Shown here: positions 1-9,413 of the stretch, one piece after another
Layout of the letters: each line of letters opens with the position of its first letter
Position numbering within the stretch: the stretch's first letter is position 1
From: Bordetella parapertussis
GTDB taxonomy: Bacteria > Pseudomonadota > Gammaproteobacteria > Burkholderiales > Burkholderiaceae_B
Reading direction: 5' to 3'
DNA: 25,638 nucleotides
Assembly: GCA_945883615.1 (NCBI GenBank)
Contig: CAMCYB010000028.1
Span: 1 to 25,638 of the forward strand
Position numbers and translations under genes: made by a program
The notes under the pieces: model-generated
Seen by the model: the letters and a program-made list of their open reading frames with translations, nothing else
Databases searched by the model: none
Told to the model about the DNA's origin: nothing

Positions 1-143
1 GGGCGCAGTACCCTGATTCGGGGTGCTAAACGGGCTAAAATGCCCAAATATCTGTCCATATTGGGCAAAAAAGTAAATATTATTGAATCAGTAAATTTCT
101 ACCGCGGAAATTTCCGCTTTAAACCGACTTATTCAGACCTTCC
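1..143 (+). mobile_element. IS5-family insertion sequence, right-end remnant (cut by window start)
   Basis: Read on the minus strand from position 143, the terminal sequence is GGAAGGTCTGAATAAGTC. It matches the tip of the IS copy at 25496 (GGAAACTCTGAAAAAGTC) at 15 of 18 bases, as expected for the imperfect left and right inverted repeats of one element. It directly abuts CTAG (144-147), which fits the YTAR target duplicated by the IS5 subgroup. The arm holds a hairpin (41-51 with 58-67) and a perfect palindrome (104-117), structures typical of IS ends that block transcription from outside. The transposase 3' end should lie to the left; a TGA at 14-16 could be its stop, but this cannot be decided here. 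The family call is from the IR and target pattern and is supported by the transposase start at the other end. Confidence 0.8.
41..67. terminator. Hairpin inside the IS right end
   Basis: TGCCCAA(A)TAT at 41-51 pairs with ATATTGGGCA at 58-67, with one bulged base and a 6-nt loop. Read leftwards, the stem is followed by TTTT, so it could stop transcripts entering the IS from the host side. The rightward flank is A-rich and would not act as a terminator in that direction. The role is inferred. Confidence 0.4.
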
Positions 144-148
144 CTAGA

Positions 149-346
149 AGAGTAACGGCTCAGACGCCTGTTGCGGCGCCTGTTATGGCGTCCGCAAAAG
201 TACCTGCAAAAGCATCTGTTCAGCCGGCTGTGAAAGCATCTGTTAAAGCACCGGCGCAAGGCTCAACCCAAGCAAAAGCATCAACAGCTTCTGCTTGGTC
301 ATCGACTGAAACTGCAAAAGTTAACAAACCAGTTAAAAATAAATAA
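149..346 (+). pseudogene. 3' fragment of an Ala/Lys/Pro-rich protein, truncated by IS insertion
   Basis: An open frame enters from the IS boundary and ends at TAA 344-346. It encodes about 65 residues of low-complexity Ala/Lys/Pro/Ser sequence with repeated units such as AKVPAKAS and VKASVKAPA. The 5' part is absent: the IS ends at 143 and the CTAG target lies at 144-147. The frame has no stop back to 92-94 but also no ATG, GTG or TTG between there and the IS tip; the first internal ATG is at 185. Such basic Ala/Pro-rich tails are seen on phasins and histone H1-like proteins of Burkholderiales, and I cannot choose between them. It converges on pgk. The surviving piece is probably not functional. 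Confidence 0.6.
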
Positions 347-356
347 ACTGAGTATG

Positions 357-390
357 CGCCTAGACACATAACAAAAACGTTGTCTAGGCG
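357..390. terminator. Bidirectional terminator-like hairpin between convergent genes
   Basis: CGCCTAGACA (357-366) and TGTCTAGGCG (381-390) form a perfect 10-bp stem with a 14-nt loop. It lies between the truncated gene (stop at 346) and the convergent pgk (stop at 400). Neither side has a long T tract; the rightward flank is only AT-rich, so efficiency is uncertain. Confidence 0.5.
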
Positions 391-399
391 AATATATTT

Positions 400-1589
400 C
401 TAGGCTCGGCTTTCAAGAACTTCGACAGCGGGTAAAACTTTACCCTCAAGAAACTCTAAAAAGGCACCACCACCCGTTGAAATATAGTCAATTTTGTCAG
501 TGATACCAAACTTAGCAATAGCAGCCAACGTATCACCACCCCCCGCTATTGAGAAACCATTTGATTCAGCGATGGCTAACGAAACGCCTTGAGTACCCGC
601 AGCAAAAGATTCAAACTCAAACACACCTAAAGGGCCATTCCAGACAATGGTGGCTGCATTTTTTAAAATGGCAGCCAAATTTGCTATGGTTTGTGGCCCA
701 ATGTCAAAAATATAATCATCTGCTTCAACGTCTTTGACATCTTTAACTTTTGCGGGGGTGTCAGCAGAAAAAGCTTTACCCACCACGACATCGACCGGTA
801 TAGGCACGTCTGCCCCTCTTGCCCGCATTTTTTCAATCACAGCGCGGGCTTGATCGACTTGATCGGGTTCAGCGAGCGATTTACCAATAGGCAAACCTGC
901 GGCCAATAAGAAGGTATTGGCAATGCCACCGCCCACAATCAGCTGATCAACTTTATCGGCTAAAGACAACAATATAGACAGCTTAGTTGAGACCTTTGAG
1001 CCACCCACAATGGCAACCATTGGGTTCTTAGGTGATCTTAATGCTTTACCTAAAGCCTCGAGCTCAGCCTCTAGCAATGGCCCTGCACAGGCGATCGGTG
1101 CAAACTGCGCCATACCGTGCGTGGTGGCCTCGGCACGATGTGCGGTACCAAAGGCATCATTCACGTATACATCACACAATGCCGCCATTTTGCGCGATAA
1201 CTCAGGGTCATTTTTCTTTTCACCCTTGTTGGCGCGGCAATTTTCAAGTAACAGCACTTGACCAGAGATCAGCGAAACACCGTCAACCCAATTCGCTTGT
1301 AGCACGACTGGTAACCCCAACAGCTCTTCTAAACGCTTGGCAATGGGCGCCAAACTATCAGTCGCCTTAAGTTCACCCTCATCAGGACGACCCAGATGTG
1401 AGGTAACCATAACAAGCGCCCCCGCATCAAGCGCCAGTTTGATGCCAGGCACTGACGCACGAATACGTGTGTCGTCAGAAATATTGCCTTGATCATCAAA
1501 CGGCGTATTTAAATCAGCGCGAATAAATACGCGCTTACCTGCCAACACACCTGATTGAGCCAACGCTGATAAGGTTTGAACACGTGCCA

Positions 1590-1590
<1 letters not shown>
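400..1590 (-). CDS. pgk: Phosphoglycerate kinase
   Basis: Cytoplasmic glycolytic enzyme that transfers the acyl phosphate of 1,3-bisphosphoglycerate to ADP, giving ATP and 3-phosphoglycerate. The 396-residue length is normal for bacterial PGK. The N-terminal substrate loop RADLNTP is at residues 24-30 and HLGRP at 65-69. The C-terminal nucleotide-binding GGGDT is at 350-354, followed by a glycine-rich STGGGA. The ATG shares its A with the TAA stop of gap (TAATG), which suggests translational coupling. It is the last gene of the leftward tkt-gap-pgk run. In many betaproteobacteria pyk follows, but here a hairpin and a convergent broken gene do. Confidence 0.97.
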
Positions 1591-2606
<1,016 letters not shown>

Positions 2607-2619
2607 TCAGTCTCCAAGT

Positions 2620-4665
2620 TTATAGAACCGATTGCACCGCGGCTTCAACAGCCTCGGCAGTGATGCCAAAATGTTTAAATAATACGCCAGCTGGGGCTGA
2701 CTCGCCAAAAGCATCGAGCCCGACAACAGCCCCTTCTAAACCGACATATTTGTACCAACCCGCTGTCACACCCGCTTCAACTGCCACACGCGGTGTGCCG
2801 TGGCTTAAAACCTCAGCGCGATAGGCTGCGTCTTGACTGTCAAAGACGTCAGTACTTGGCATCGAAACCACCCGAACAGGAATACCCTGTTGAGCCAAAC
2901 TGGCTTGGGCAGCTAGGCCCAGCGACACTTCAGAACCCGTCGCAATGATGATGGCCTTGAACCCGTGAGCATCTCTCAAAACGTAACCGCCACGCCTGAC
3001 ATGCGCTAAGGTATGTTGATCACGGGGCATAAAAGGTAGATTTTGTCTTGATAATAGCAGCGCTGTGGGGCCACCCGCTTTAACATGCATGCCCACACTA
3101 TTAGGTCGCTCAACAGCATGCAACCAAGCCGCCATGGTTTCAACTGTGTCGCAAGGGCGCCAAACTGACAATTGTGGAATGAGTCTTAAACTGGCGGCAT
3201 GCTCGACTGACTGATGGGTGGGGCCATCTTCGCCCAAACCGATTGAGTCGTGCGTAAACACATGCACCACACGCTGCTTCATGAGTGCAGCCATACGAAT
3301 CGCATTACGCGAATAGTCTGAAAATGTTAAGAACGTTCCGCCAAAAGGTAAATAACCGCCATGCAAGGTAACCCCATTCATGATTGCGGCCATACCAAAT
3401 TCACGCACCCCATAATTGATATGCCGACCAAACTCAAGCCCTAGAGCTGAAGCACGTACCGGCACGGCACCAGGCCAATCTGTAAAATTTGAACCCGTTA
3501 AGTCGGCCGAACCCCCCAGCATCTCGGGCAACAGCTCAACCAAATGTGTGATGGCTTGTTGCGACGCTTTGCGTGATGCAACCGTTTCACCCTTGTCATG
3601 TATAGTTTGCAGAAGCTGCTGCGCCTTGTTCGCAAAGTCAGCAGGTAAAGCACCCTGCATACGGCGCCCGAGTTCTGCGGCTAAGTCAGGATATTGCGCA
3701 ACATAAGCATCAAACTTCTTTTGCCAAGTTTCTTGTTGAACCCTGCCTGCTTCAATATGTTGCCATGCTTGAGCAACCTCTGCTGGAACCTCAAAGGGCG
3801 CATAGGGCCAGTTAATTGCCTCGCGCGTCAATTGAATTTCGGCGTCGCCCAAAGGCGCGCCATGTACCTTGTCAGTACCGGCTACGTTGGGTGCGCCCTG
3901 ACCAATGATGGTGCGACAAATGATCAAAGTAGGCTTTTGCTGTGCAAGCCCCTGTTCTTTAGCTTGCGCAATTGCTTGCGACACAGCCTGTGCATCGTGC
4001 CCGTCAACTTTTGACATAACATGCCAGCCATAAGCTTCAAACCGTTTTGCCGTGTCATCGGTAAACCAGTTTTCGACCTTGCCATCAATTGAAATACCAT
4101 TGTCGTCATACAGCACAATTAATTTTGCTAAACGTAAAGTACCTGCTAATGAACACACCTCATGCGATATACCTTCCATCAAACAGCCATCACCGACAAA
4201 GGCATATGTGTGATGGTCAACAACGGGATGGCTCGGGCGGTTAAATTCTTTAGCCAATAATGCTTCAGCAAGCGCCATGCCCACAGCATTACCTAAACCC
4301 TGCCCCAACGGCCCTGTGGTCGTCTCAACACCCGGTGTGATGCCCACTTCAGGGTGGCCAGGTGTCAATGAATGCAACTGTCGAAATTTTTTGATTTCTT
4401 CAATTGACAATTCATAACCTGTCAAATGCAACAACGCGTACAACAGCATTGAGCTATGGCCGTTAGACAAGACAAATCGGTCTCGATTAAGCCATGTTGG
4501 GTCTTGCGGGTTATGTTTGAGGTGATCTTTAAACAGTGCCACAGCAAAATCAGCCATACCCATCGGCGCACCGGGGTGACCTGAATTGGCTTTTTGAACA
4601 GCGTCCATTGATAATGCACGAATGGCTGAGGCCATTTGTGTGTAAGAAATAGCTGAAAGACTCAT
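2620..4665 (-). CDS. tkt: Transketolase
   Basis: Thiamine diphosphate enzyme moving two-carbon units between sugar phosphates, linking the pentose phosphate pathway to glycolysis. Full length at 681 residues. Visible motifs are [12 protein letters not shown] (28-39), [12 protein letters not shown] (118-129) and the ThDP/Mg motif GDGCLMEG (158-165), with the DDN triplet at 187-189. Further on are the pyrimidine-domain stretch with [14 protein letters not shown] and a C-terminal transketolase domain. It heads the tkt-gap-pgk transcription unit and is divergent from rsmE across about 110 bp. An extended -10 promoter candidate lies about 50 nt upstream. Confidence 0.97.
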   Translation of the reverse strand: MSLSAISYTQMASAIRALSMDAVQKANSGHPGAPMGMADFAVALFKDHLKHNPQDPTWLNRDRFVLSNGHSSMLLYALLHLTGYELSIEEIKKFRQLHSLTPGHPEVGITPGVETTTGPLGQGLGNAVGMALAEALLAKEFNRPSHPVVDHHTYAFVGDGCLMEGISHEVCSLAGTLRLAKLIVLYDDNGISIDGKVENWFTDDTAKRFEAYGWHVMSKVDGHDAQAVSQAIAQAKEQGLAQQKPTLIICRTIIGQGAPNVAGTDKVHGAPLGDAEIQLTREAINWPYAPFEVPAEVAQAWQHIEAGRVQQETWQKKFDAYVAQYPDLAAELGRRMQGALPADFANKAQQLLQTIHDKGETVASRKASQQAITHLVELLPEMLGGSADLTGSNFTDWPGAVPVRASALGLEFGRHINYGVREFGMAAIMNGVTLHGGYLPFGGTFLTFSDYSRNAIRMAALMKQRVVHVFTHDSIGLGEDGPTHQSVEHAASLRLIPQLSVWRPCDTVETMAAWLHAVERPNSVGMHVKAGGPTALLLSRQNLPFMPRDQHTLAHVRRGGYVLRDAHGFKAIIIATGSEVSLGLAAQASLAQQGIPVRVVSMPSTDVFDSQDAAYRAEVLSHGTPRVAVEAGVTAGWYKYVGLEGAVVGLDAFGESAPAGVLFKHFGITAEAVEAAVQSVL

Positions 4666-4716
4666 GCGAAATATGCCTTATAAGACGGGGCAAAAAATTA
4701 AAAAGATCAATTCATG

Positions 4717-4725
4717 ATTCTAGCA
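4717..4725 (-). promoter_or_regulatory. Extended -10 promoter candidate for tkt
   Basis: On the minus strand the sequence TGCTAGAAT reads as TGn plus a -10 box with five of six consensus bases. It lies about 50 nt before the tkt ATG. No good -35 box sits 17 bp upstream, which is tolerated by extended -10 promoters. Called by eye only. Confidence 0.4.
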
Positions 4726-4777
4726 CCTAGCCATTGGGGTTATCCATAAGGTAAGAATGATGCGCTAAGATTGCACG

Positions 4778-5542
4778 ATGAACACCCCTCGATTTTTTTG
4801 TTCTGCACCATTAATGGCGCATAGCCCCTTGGTTTTACCGCAAGAGGTGGCTCACCATTTACGCGTGCTAAGGCTTAAAAAAGATGATGTTTTCACGCTT
4901 TTTGATGGCCAAGGCCATGAGTTTGAGACCCGCCTGACAGTCGAGATTAAAAATCTTTCGGCTTCGGCACCCATTTGTGTTGAGCTGGCAGCACCCACCG
5001 AGGTCAATCGCGAAAGAAAAGGTCGCATAACTTTGATTCAGGGGCTCACCACAGCTGACAAGATGGACTGGGTTATTGAAAAAGCGGTCGAGCTGGGCGT
5101 ACATCGAGTTATACCCGTCACAGCACAACGTAGCGTTTTACGCTTAGACGCGCGTCGCGCTGAAAAAAAACACCAACATTGGCAACGTATTATTCAGTCG
5201 GCCAGCGAACAATGTGGTCGCAATGTTTTGATGCAAATCGATTCGGTCTGCTCACTTGATTTAGCCCTTGCTAACCGCACAGATAATACTCAAGCGTCGC
5301 TTTTGTGGGTAGCACACCCAGAAGATGCACGCCCAATGATTGAGTGTGCTGACGGTGCCAAAAAACTTATTCAAGCAATCGATCTGGCCATTGGCCCAGA
5401 AGGTGGCTGGTCACCTCAAGAGCTCGCACTTTTCTTACAAAAGCCAAATACACAAATGCTTTCGCTAGGCAATCGCATCTTACGCGCTGAAACAGCGGGT
5501 CTTGCAGCCGTTTCAATGCTGGGGGCTTACTTAGGGTGGTGA
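4778..5542 (+). CDS. rsmE: 16S rRNA (uracil-1498-N3)-methyltransferase RsmE
   Basis: SPOUT-class S-adenosylmethionine-dependent enzyme that methylates N3 of U1498 in 16S rRNA. The 254 residues have an N-terminal PUA-like part (about 1-75) and a C-terminal trefoil-knot domain. The knot shows KMDWVIEKAVELGV (95-108), GPEGGWSPQE (206-215) and LGNRILRAETA (230-240), the family's SAM-binding signatures. There is no obvious Shine-Dalgarno before the ATG. It is divergent from tkt. Its TGA lies only 3 nt from the convergent stop of the barstar-like gene. Confidence 0.95.
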   Translation: MNTPRFFCSAPLMAHSPLVLPQEVAHHLRVLRLKKDDVFTLFDGQGHEFETRLTVEIKNLSASAPICVELAAPTEVNRERKGRITLIQGLTTADKMDWVIEKAVELGVHRVIPVTAQRSVLRLDARRAEKKHQHWQRIIQSASEQCGRNVLMQIDSVCSLDLALANRTDNTQASLLWVAHPEDARPMIECADGAKKLIQAIDLAIGPEGGWSPQELALFLQKPNTQMLSLGNRILRAETAGLAAVSMLGAYLGW

Positions 5543-5545
5543 CGT

Positions 5546-6010
5546 TTATTCATGTGCATCGCTCCAGTTATGCACCACGCCAGGGGCTGCATCGGGGTGA
5601 CGGCCTGCATGCTCGATACCATAAATAAAGATTTTGCCGTTTTCCTGAGCAAAATCTATGGCGTCGTTAAATACCTGCAAAATTCCATCGACATCTTTTA
5701 CAAGACCCTCGTCAGCTGAGTGAAACGCATCTAGAACCAATACGAGCCCGATTCGCTGATCAAGTAATGTGTCGCACAAACAGTCGTATAGGGCTTCAAA
5801 TTTTCCCGGTATAAATTCAGGGTAATCAACAGCTTTAACAATCGCTCGAAACACCGCAGAACGGTTACGGGCACGACTGCAATCAGCCACGCTCCATAAT
5901 GCACCGGCCTCAACTGCAACGGGTTCAATCGAAGCGCCTAGCATAGAGGGTTCAAAAGAACCACCCGACTTGAGCAAACGTTGAACCTGTTTATTAACTG
6001 CCTGACTCAT
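5546..6010 (-). CDS. Barstar-family protein
   Basis: A 154-residue protein with a recognisable barstar core. PEFIPGKFEALYDCL (64-78) lines up with the barstar helix PEYYGENLDALWDCL, including the equivalent of Asp39 (Asp76 here); the Asp35 equivalent is Glu. ILQVFNDA (110-117) matches the VLQVFREA helix, followed by a final beta strand. Barstar is a cytoplasmic inhibitor of the RNase barnase. This member has an N-terminal extension of about 35 residues and a C-terminal tail of about 20. No barnase-like nuclease is nearby, so its partner is unknown. GAGG precedes the ATG by 8 nt. It lies 18 nt after maeB and is probably cotranscribed with it. Confidence 0.85.
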   Translation of the reverse strand: MSQAVNKQVQRLLKSGGSFEPSMLGASIEPVAVEAGALWSVADCSRARNRSAVFRAIVKAVDYPEFIPGKFEALYDCLCDTLLDQRIGLVLVLDAFHSADEGLVKDVDGILQVFNDAIDFAQENGKIFIYGIEHAGRHPDAAPGVVHNWSDAHE

Positions 6011-6028
6011 AGATTTTGCCTCTGCAGC

Positions 6029-8329
6029 CTAAGTTGAACGGGGTTGATTAGCATCGACCACCGTAACGGCTGTCATGTTAACAAGACGGCGAACGGTTGC
6101 ACTGGTTGTCAAAATATGAACTGCGCCAGGGCCCCCTAATAAAAATGGCCCAATCGCAATGTTGCTTCCCGCAGTCGTTTTTAATAGGTTGTAGGCAATA
6201 TTTCCGGCATCAACATTGGGGCAAACCAACAAGTTTGCTGAACCATGTAGAGTTGCTGAAGGTAAATTACGATTACGTAGTTTTTCGTCAAGTGCTGAAT
6301 CACCGTGCATTTCACCATCAATTTCTAATTCAGGCATACGCTGCTTTATTAATTCAAGCGCTTGACGCATTTTTTTACCTGACTCAACCTGCGCAGAACC
6401 AAAGTTAGAGCGGGACAGCAGCGCCACTTTTGGCACGATGTTCAAGCGTTGCATTTGCTTGGCCCCAGCGATTGTGAAGTCAGCAATTTGTTCCGCTGTT
6501 GGATTTTCATTGACATGGGTGTCAACAATAGCCAATGTGCGTTCTTGAAGCAATACGATATTCATGGCTGCGTAAGTATGTTCAGCCTTATCGTTGTTTA
6601 ACACCTCATCAATGAAGCGTAAGTGGTCTGCGTAACCACCCACCGTACCGCAAATCAGGCCATCTGCATCACCTAAACGAACCATCATGGCGCCAATTAA
6701 GGTGTGACGGCGACGCATTTCAACCCGCGCCATTTCTTTGCTGATACCTCTACGTGCCATCAGTTCCCAGTACGCTGTTGAGTATTGACGAAAACGATCA
6801 TCATGCTCGGGGTCGGTCACTTCAACATCAACACCCAAACGTAGACGCAAACCATGGCGTTCAATACGCGCTTGCAACACACTTGGACGACCAACCAAAA
6901 TAGGTTTTGCTAACTTTTCGTCAACCACCACTTGTACGGCACGCAGTACGCGCTCATCTTCACCTTCTGTAAAGACAATACGTGCACGCCCTCCTTCACG
7001 AACAAAAGCTTTCGCCGCAGAAAATACGGGCCGCATAAACGCGCCTGAGTGATAGACAAAACGCTCAAGCTCTTGAACGTATAGATCAAGATCTTTAATA
7101 GGGCGCGTCGCCACACCTTCTTCCATCGCTGCTTTGGCGACGGCTGGCGCAATACGGGTAATCAAGCGTGGGTCAAACGGCTTAGGCATAAAGTAGGTTG
7201 AGCCAAAAGACACATCTTTGGTACCGTAAGCGGCAGATACAACCTCATTTTGCTCTTCTTGAGCCAAACGCATGATCGCCACAACAGCAGCCTTTTCCAT
7301 ACCGCGGGTAATGGTTGTGGCGCCCACGTCAAGTGCACCCCTAAAAATATAGGGGAAGCACAACACATTATTCACTTGATTGGGGAAATCAGAACGACCG
7401 GTCGATATCACCACGTCATCGCGCACAGCATGCGCATCGATGGGCAAGATTTCAGGGTTGGGGTTTGCCAACGCTAAGATCAATGGCCGAGGTGCCATAC
7501 GTGCAACCATTTCGGGTTTAAGCACACCACCCGCAGATAAACCTAAAAATGCATCTGCGTCGCCAATCACATCAGCTAAATGACGGGCTTGCGTTTTTTG
7601 CATAAAGCGGGCCTTATCAGGATCCATCAGTGTGGTGCGGCCTTCGTAGACCACCCCCTCAATGTCAGTCACCCAAATGTTTTTAATCGGCATTCCCATA
7701 TCGACCATTAAATCAAGGCAGGCCAAAGCCGCCGCACCCGCACCCGATACGACTAATTTTATTTTCTTAATATCTTTATTGACAACTTCTAGGCCATTTA
7801 AAAAGGCAGCCGTCACGCAAATAGCCGTGCCGTGTTGATCGTCATGAAACACAGGTATTTTCATGCGTTCACGCAACTTGCGTTCAACCATAAAACATTC
7901 GGGTGCTTTGATGTCTTCTAAGTTGATACCCCCAAAAGTGGGTTCAAGGGCGGCAATAATTTCAACTAATTTATCAGGGTCTTGTTCGTTTATTTCAATA
8001 TCAAAAACGTCAATACCTGCGAACTTTTTAAATAAAACGGCTTTGCCTTCCATCACAGGTTTCGAGGCCAACGGACCAATATTACCCAAGCCTAAAACAG
8101 CGGTACCGTTGGTGATGACACCCACCAGATTGCCGCGTGCAGTATAGCGAAAAGCGTTAGCAGGATCGGCCACAATTTCTTCGCATGCCGCGGCCACACC
8201 CGGTGAATAAGCCAACGCCAAATCTCGTTGGTTAGACAAGCTTTTGGTCGGAGCAATTGAAATTTTGCCTGGCCGACCTTGCTCATGATACTCAAGTGCT
8301 GCTTTGCGCAGATCTGCATCCATTGTCAT
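6029..8329 (-). CDS. maeB: NADP-dependent malic enzyme (malic enzyme plus phosphotransacetylase-like domain)
   Basis: Oxidative decarboxylation of malate to pyruvate with reduction of NADP. The 766 residues are the MaeB two-domain form. The N-terminal malic domain has YSPGVA with catalytic Tyr41, the EGKAVLFKK lysine region (94-102) and the metal-binding [10 protein letters not shown] (161-170). A dinucleotide-binding [13 protein letters not shown] lies at about 193-205. From about residue 430 the phosphotransacetylase-like domain follows; in MaeB proteins it is catalytically silent and regulatory, responding to acetyl-CoA. The start could be Met1 or Met3 (ATGACAATG); neither has a clear Shine-Dalgarno. 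A promoter candidate lies at 8371-8399, and the barstar-like gene follows. Confidence 0.96.
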   Translation of the reverse strand: MTMDADLRKAALEYHEQGRPGKISIAPTKSLSNQRDLALAYSPGVAAACEEIVADPANAFRYTARGNLVGVITNGTAVLGLGNIGPLASKPVMEGKAVLFKKFAGIDVFDIEINEQDPDKLVEIIAALEPTFGGINLEDIKAPECFMVERKLRERMKIPVFHDDQHGTAICVTAAFLNGLEVVNKDIKKIKLVVSGAGAAALACLDLMVDMGMPIKNIWVTDIEGVVYEGRTTLMDPDKARFMQKTQARHLADVIGDADAFLGLSAGGVLKPEMVARMAPRPLILALANPNPEILPIDAHAVRDDVVISTGRSDFPNQVNNVLCFPYIFRGALDVGATTITRGMEKAAVVAIMRLAQEEQNEVVSAAYGTKDVSFGSTYFMPKPFDPRLITRIAPAVAKAAMEEGVATRPIKDLDLYVQELERFVYHSGAFMRPVFSAAKAFVREGGRARIVFTEGEDERVLRAVQVVVDEKLAKPILVGRPSVLQARIERHGLRLRLGVDVEVTDPEHDDRFRQYSTAYWELMARRGISKEMARVEMRRRHTLIGAMMVRLGDADGLICGTVGGYADHLRFIDEVLNNDKAEHTYAAMNIVLLQERTLAIVDTHVNENPTAEQIADFTIAGAKQMQRLNIVPKVALLSRSNFGSAQVESGKKMRQALELIKQRMPELEIDGEMHGDSALDEKLRNRNLPSATLHGSANLLVCPNVDAGNIAYNLLKTTAGSNIAIGPFLLGGPGAVHILTTSATVRRLVNMTAVTVVDANQPRST

Positions 8330-8370
8330 TTTGATTTAGCTTAATTATTTAAAGTGTGAGTTAATTAAAA

Positions 8371-8399
8371 ATAACATTAGCATGATTACAAGGCGTCAA
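8371..8399 (-). promoter_or_regulatory. Sigma70-type promoter candidate for maeB
   Basis: On the minus strand TTGACG (8399-8394) and TGTTAT (8376-8371) are separated by exactly 17 bp, about 40 nt before the maeB ATG. The -35 box overlaps the TGA stop of the upstream FAD-like gene. The -10 box is only a moderate match to consensus. Confidence 0.45.
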
Positions 8400-9388
8400 G
8401 GTAAAAACACTCTTGATGAATCAAATATGTTTTTTATAGATTGATTAATATGTTGAACCTCATTTTTATCTGCTGCAATTAAATCAGGGTCAATCAAAGA
8501 AGTTAAGGTAGCATGCGCTGATGTTTTCTCGTTACATCTGTCATGACATCTGTCGTGACATTTATCGCCATCTTCTTGCAAAAGCGTTTTTTGCTCAACA
8601 GATCGAAATGTAACCGCCACTAACCAGCCTAAACGCCCACCATGGCCAACAAAAAATTGCCCCAGATGCGGTTCACCCAAAGCATGGTCAACTAACGCAT
8701 CAATTCTGAAACAATCATTGGGCCAAACTTGAGCGCGGTTGTCAGCCGCTGCAACCTCTTGAAGTGAAGCTGAAAAACGACTTTGACGCGCCACCTCAAA
8801 TAGTTGAGGTATGTTGCGTTGCGTAAATAGTGATCGCAGTGGTTCACTGTTTTGTGCCCCAAAAGCACCAAGCACTTCGATTGTGCCATCAACAAACATC
8901 ATCTCAATATTATCAATGCCAAGAGAGGCTAGCCCCCCTAAGGGGATGCCATGATGCGTACCCTGCGCAAACCACTTTGCTAGTGACTGATTTGGCATAG
9001 CGCCTTGGGCTGCCGTAACACCCGCAGCTTGAAGTACTTGCAGGGAACACGCGGCATCAAAACGCCACAATCCCTGTGTCGTATCTAACGGTATCGGGCG
9101 CGCCCAAGCTTGACCTGGCTCAACCACCAGCATTGAAAGCTTAGGGTCAAGCGCTTGCTCAAGGCCTTGAAGGCACAACACGACACCAAACTGGTGGCAC
9201 AAAGATCGGGCCACCTCAATATCATTAAAAGTGTTGGGCACCCAGTGTGCCCGTGCTTCAAAAAATTGTGAGTCAAGCGTAAGCGTACCCTTTGCCTGTG
9301 CGCGCAATTTGGCTAAAAAAGAAAGCCATGGGTCTACGCGAGTGCGTTGCCCTGATAAAAATGCCCGTCGTGATGGCTGAACCGACAC
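8396..9388 (-). CDS. FAD-binding (PCMH-type) oxidase-like protein
   Basis: A 330-residue protein resembling the FAD-binding domain of FAD-linked oxidases (GlcD/GlcE-like) without a C-terminal catalytic domain. Suggestive segments are LVVEPGQAW (88-96), IPLGGLASLGIDNIEMMFVDG (148-168, where other members carry the FAD loop and discriminator strand) and FFVGHGGRLGWLVAVTFR (245-262, like VGSEGTLG in the family). The flavin-binding glycine loop near residues 68-80 is weak, so FAD binding is uncertain. The N-terminus SRRAFLSGQ has one Arg-Arg but no hydrophobic signal. The start is GTG, with AAGGA 6 nt upstream. Residues 277-285 are a duplicated Cys-His-Asp-Arg unit. It diverges from the aminotransferase gene with only 25 bp between them. 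The substrate is unknown. Confidence 0.6.
   Translation of the reverse strand: MSVQPSRRAFLSGQRTRVDPWLSFLAKLRAQAKGTLTLDSQFFEARAHWVPNTFNDIEVARSLCHQFGVVLCLQGLEQALDPKLSMLVVEPGQAWARPIPLDTTQGLWRFDAACSLQVLQAAGVTAAQGAMPNQSLAKWFAQGTHHGIPLGGLASLGIDNIEMMFVDGTIEVLGAFGAQNSEPLRSLFTQRNIPQLFEVARQSRFSASLQEVAAADNRAQVWPNDCFRIDALVDHALGEPHLGQFFVGHGGRLGWLVAVTFRSVEQKTLLQEDGDKCHDRCHDRCNEKTSAHATLTSLIDPDLIAADKNEVQHINQSIKNIFDSSRVFLP
8531..8566. repeat. Three tandem 12-bp units within the FAD-like gene
   Basis: Units at 8531-8542, 8543-8554 and 8555-8566 share the pattern RTKACATCTGTC with small changes. Each adds four residues, giving Cys-His-Asp-Arg repeats in the encoded protein without shifting the frame. Confidence 0.8.
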
Positions 9389-9413
9389 TACAATTCCTTT
9401 TTAAGGAGAAAAA

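Noticed and set aside
1..147. Frame-1 open reading frame running from the window start to the TAG at 145
   Set aside because: It runs through the IS inverted repeat and hairpins and resembles no known transposase C-terminus, so it is likely a chance open frame in IS end sequence.
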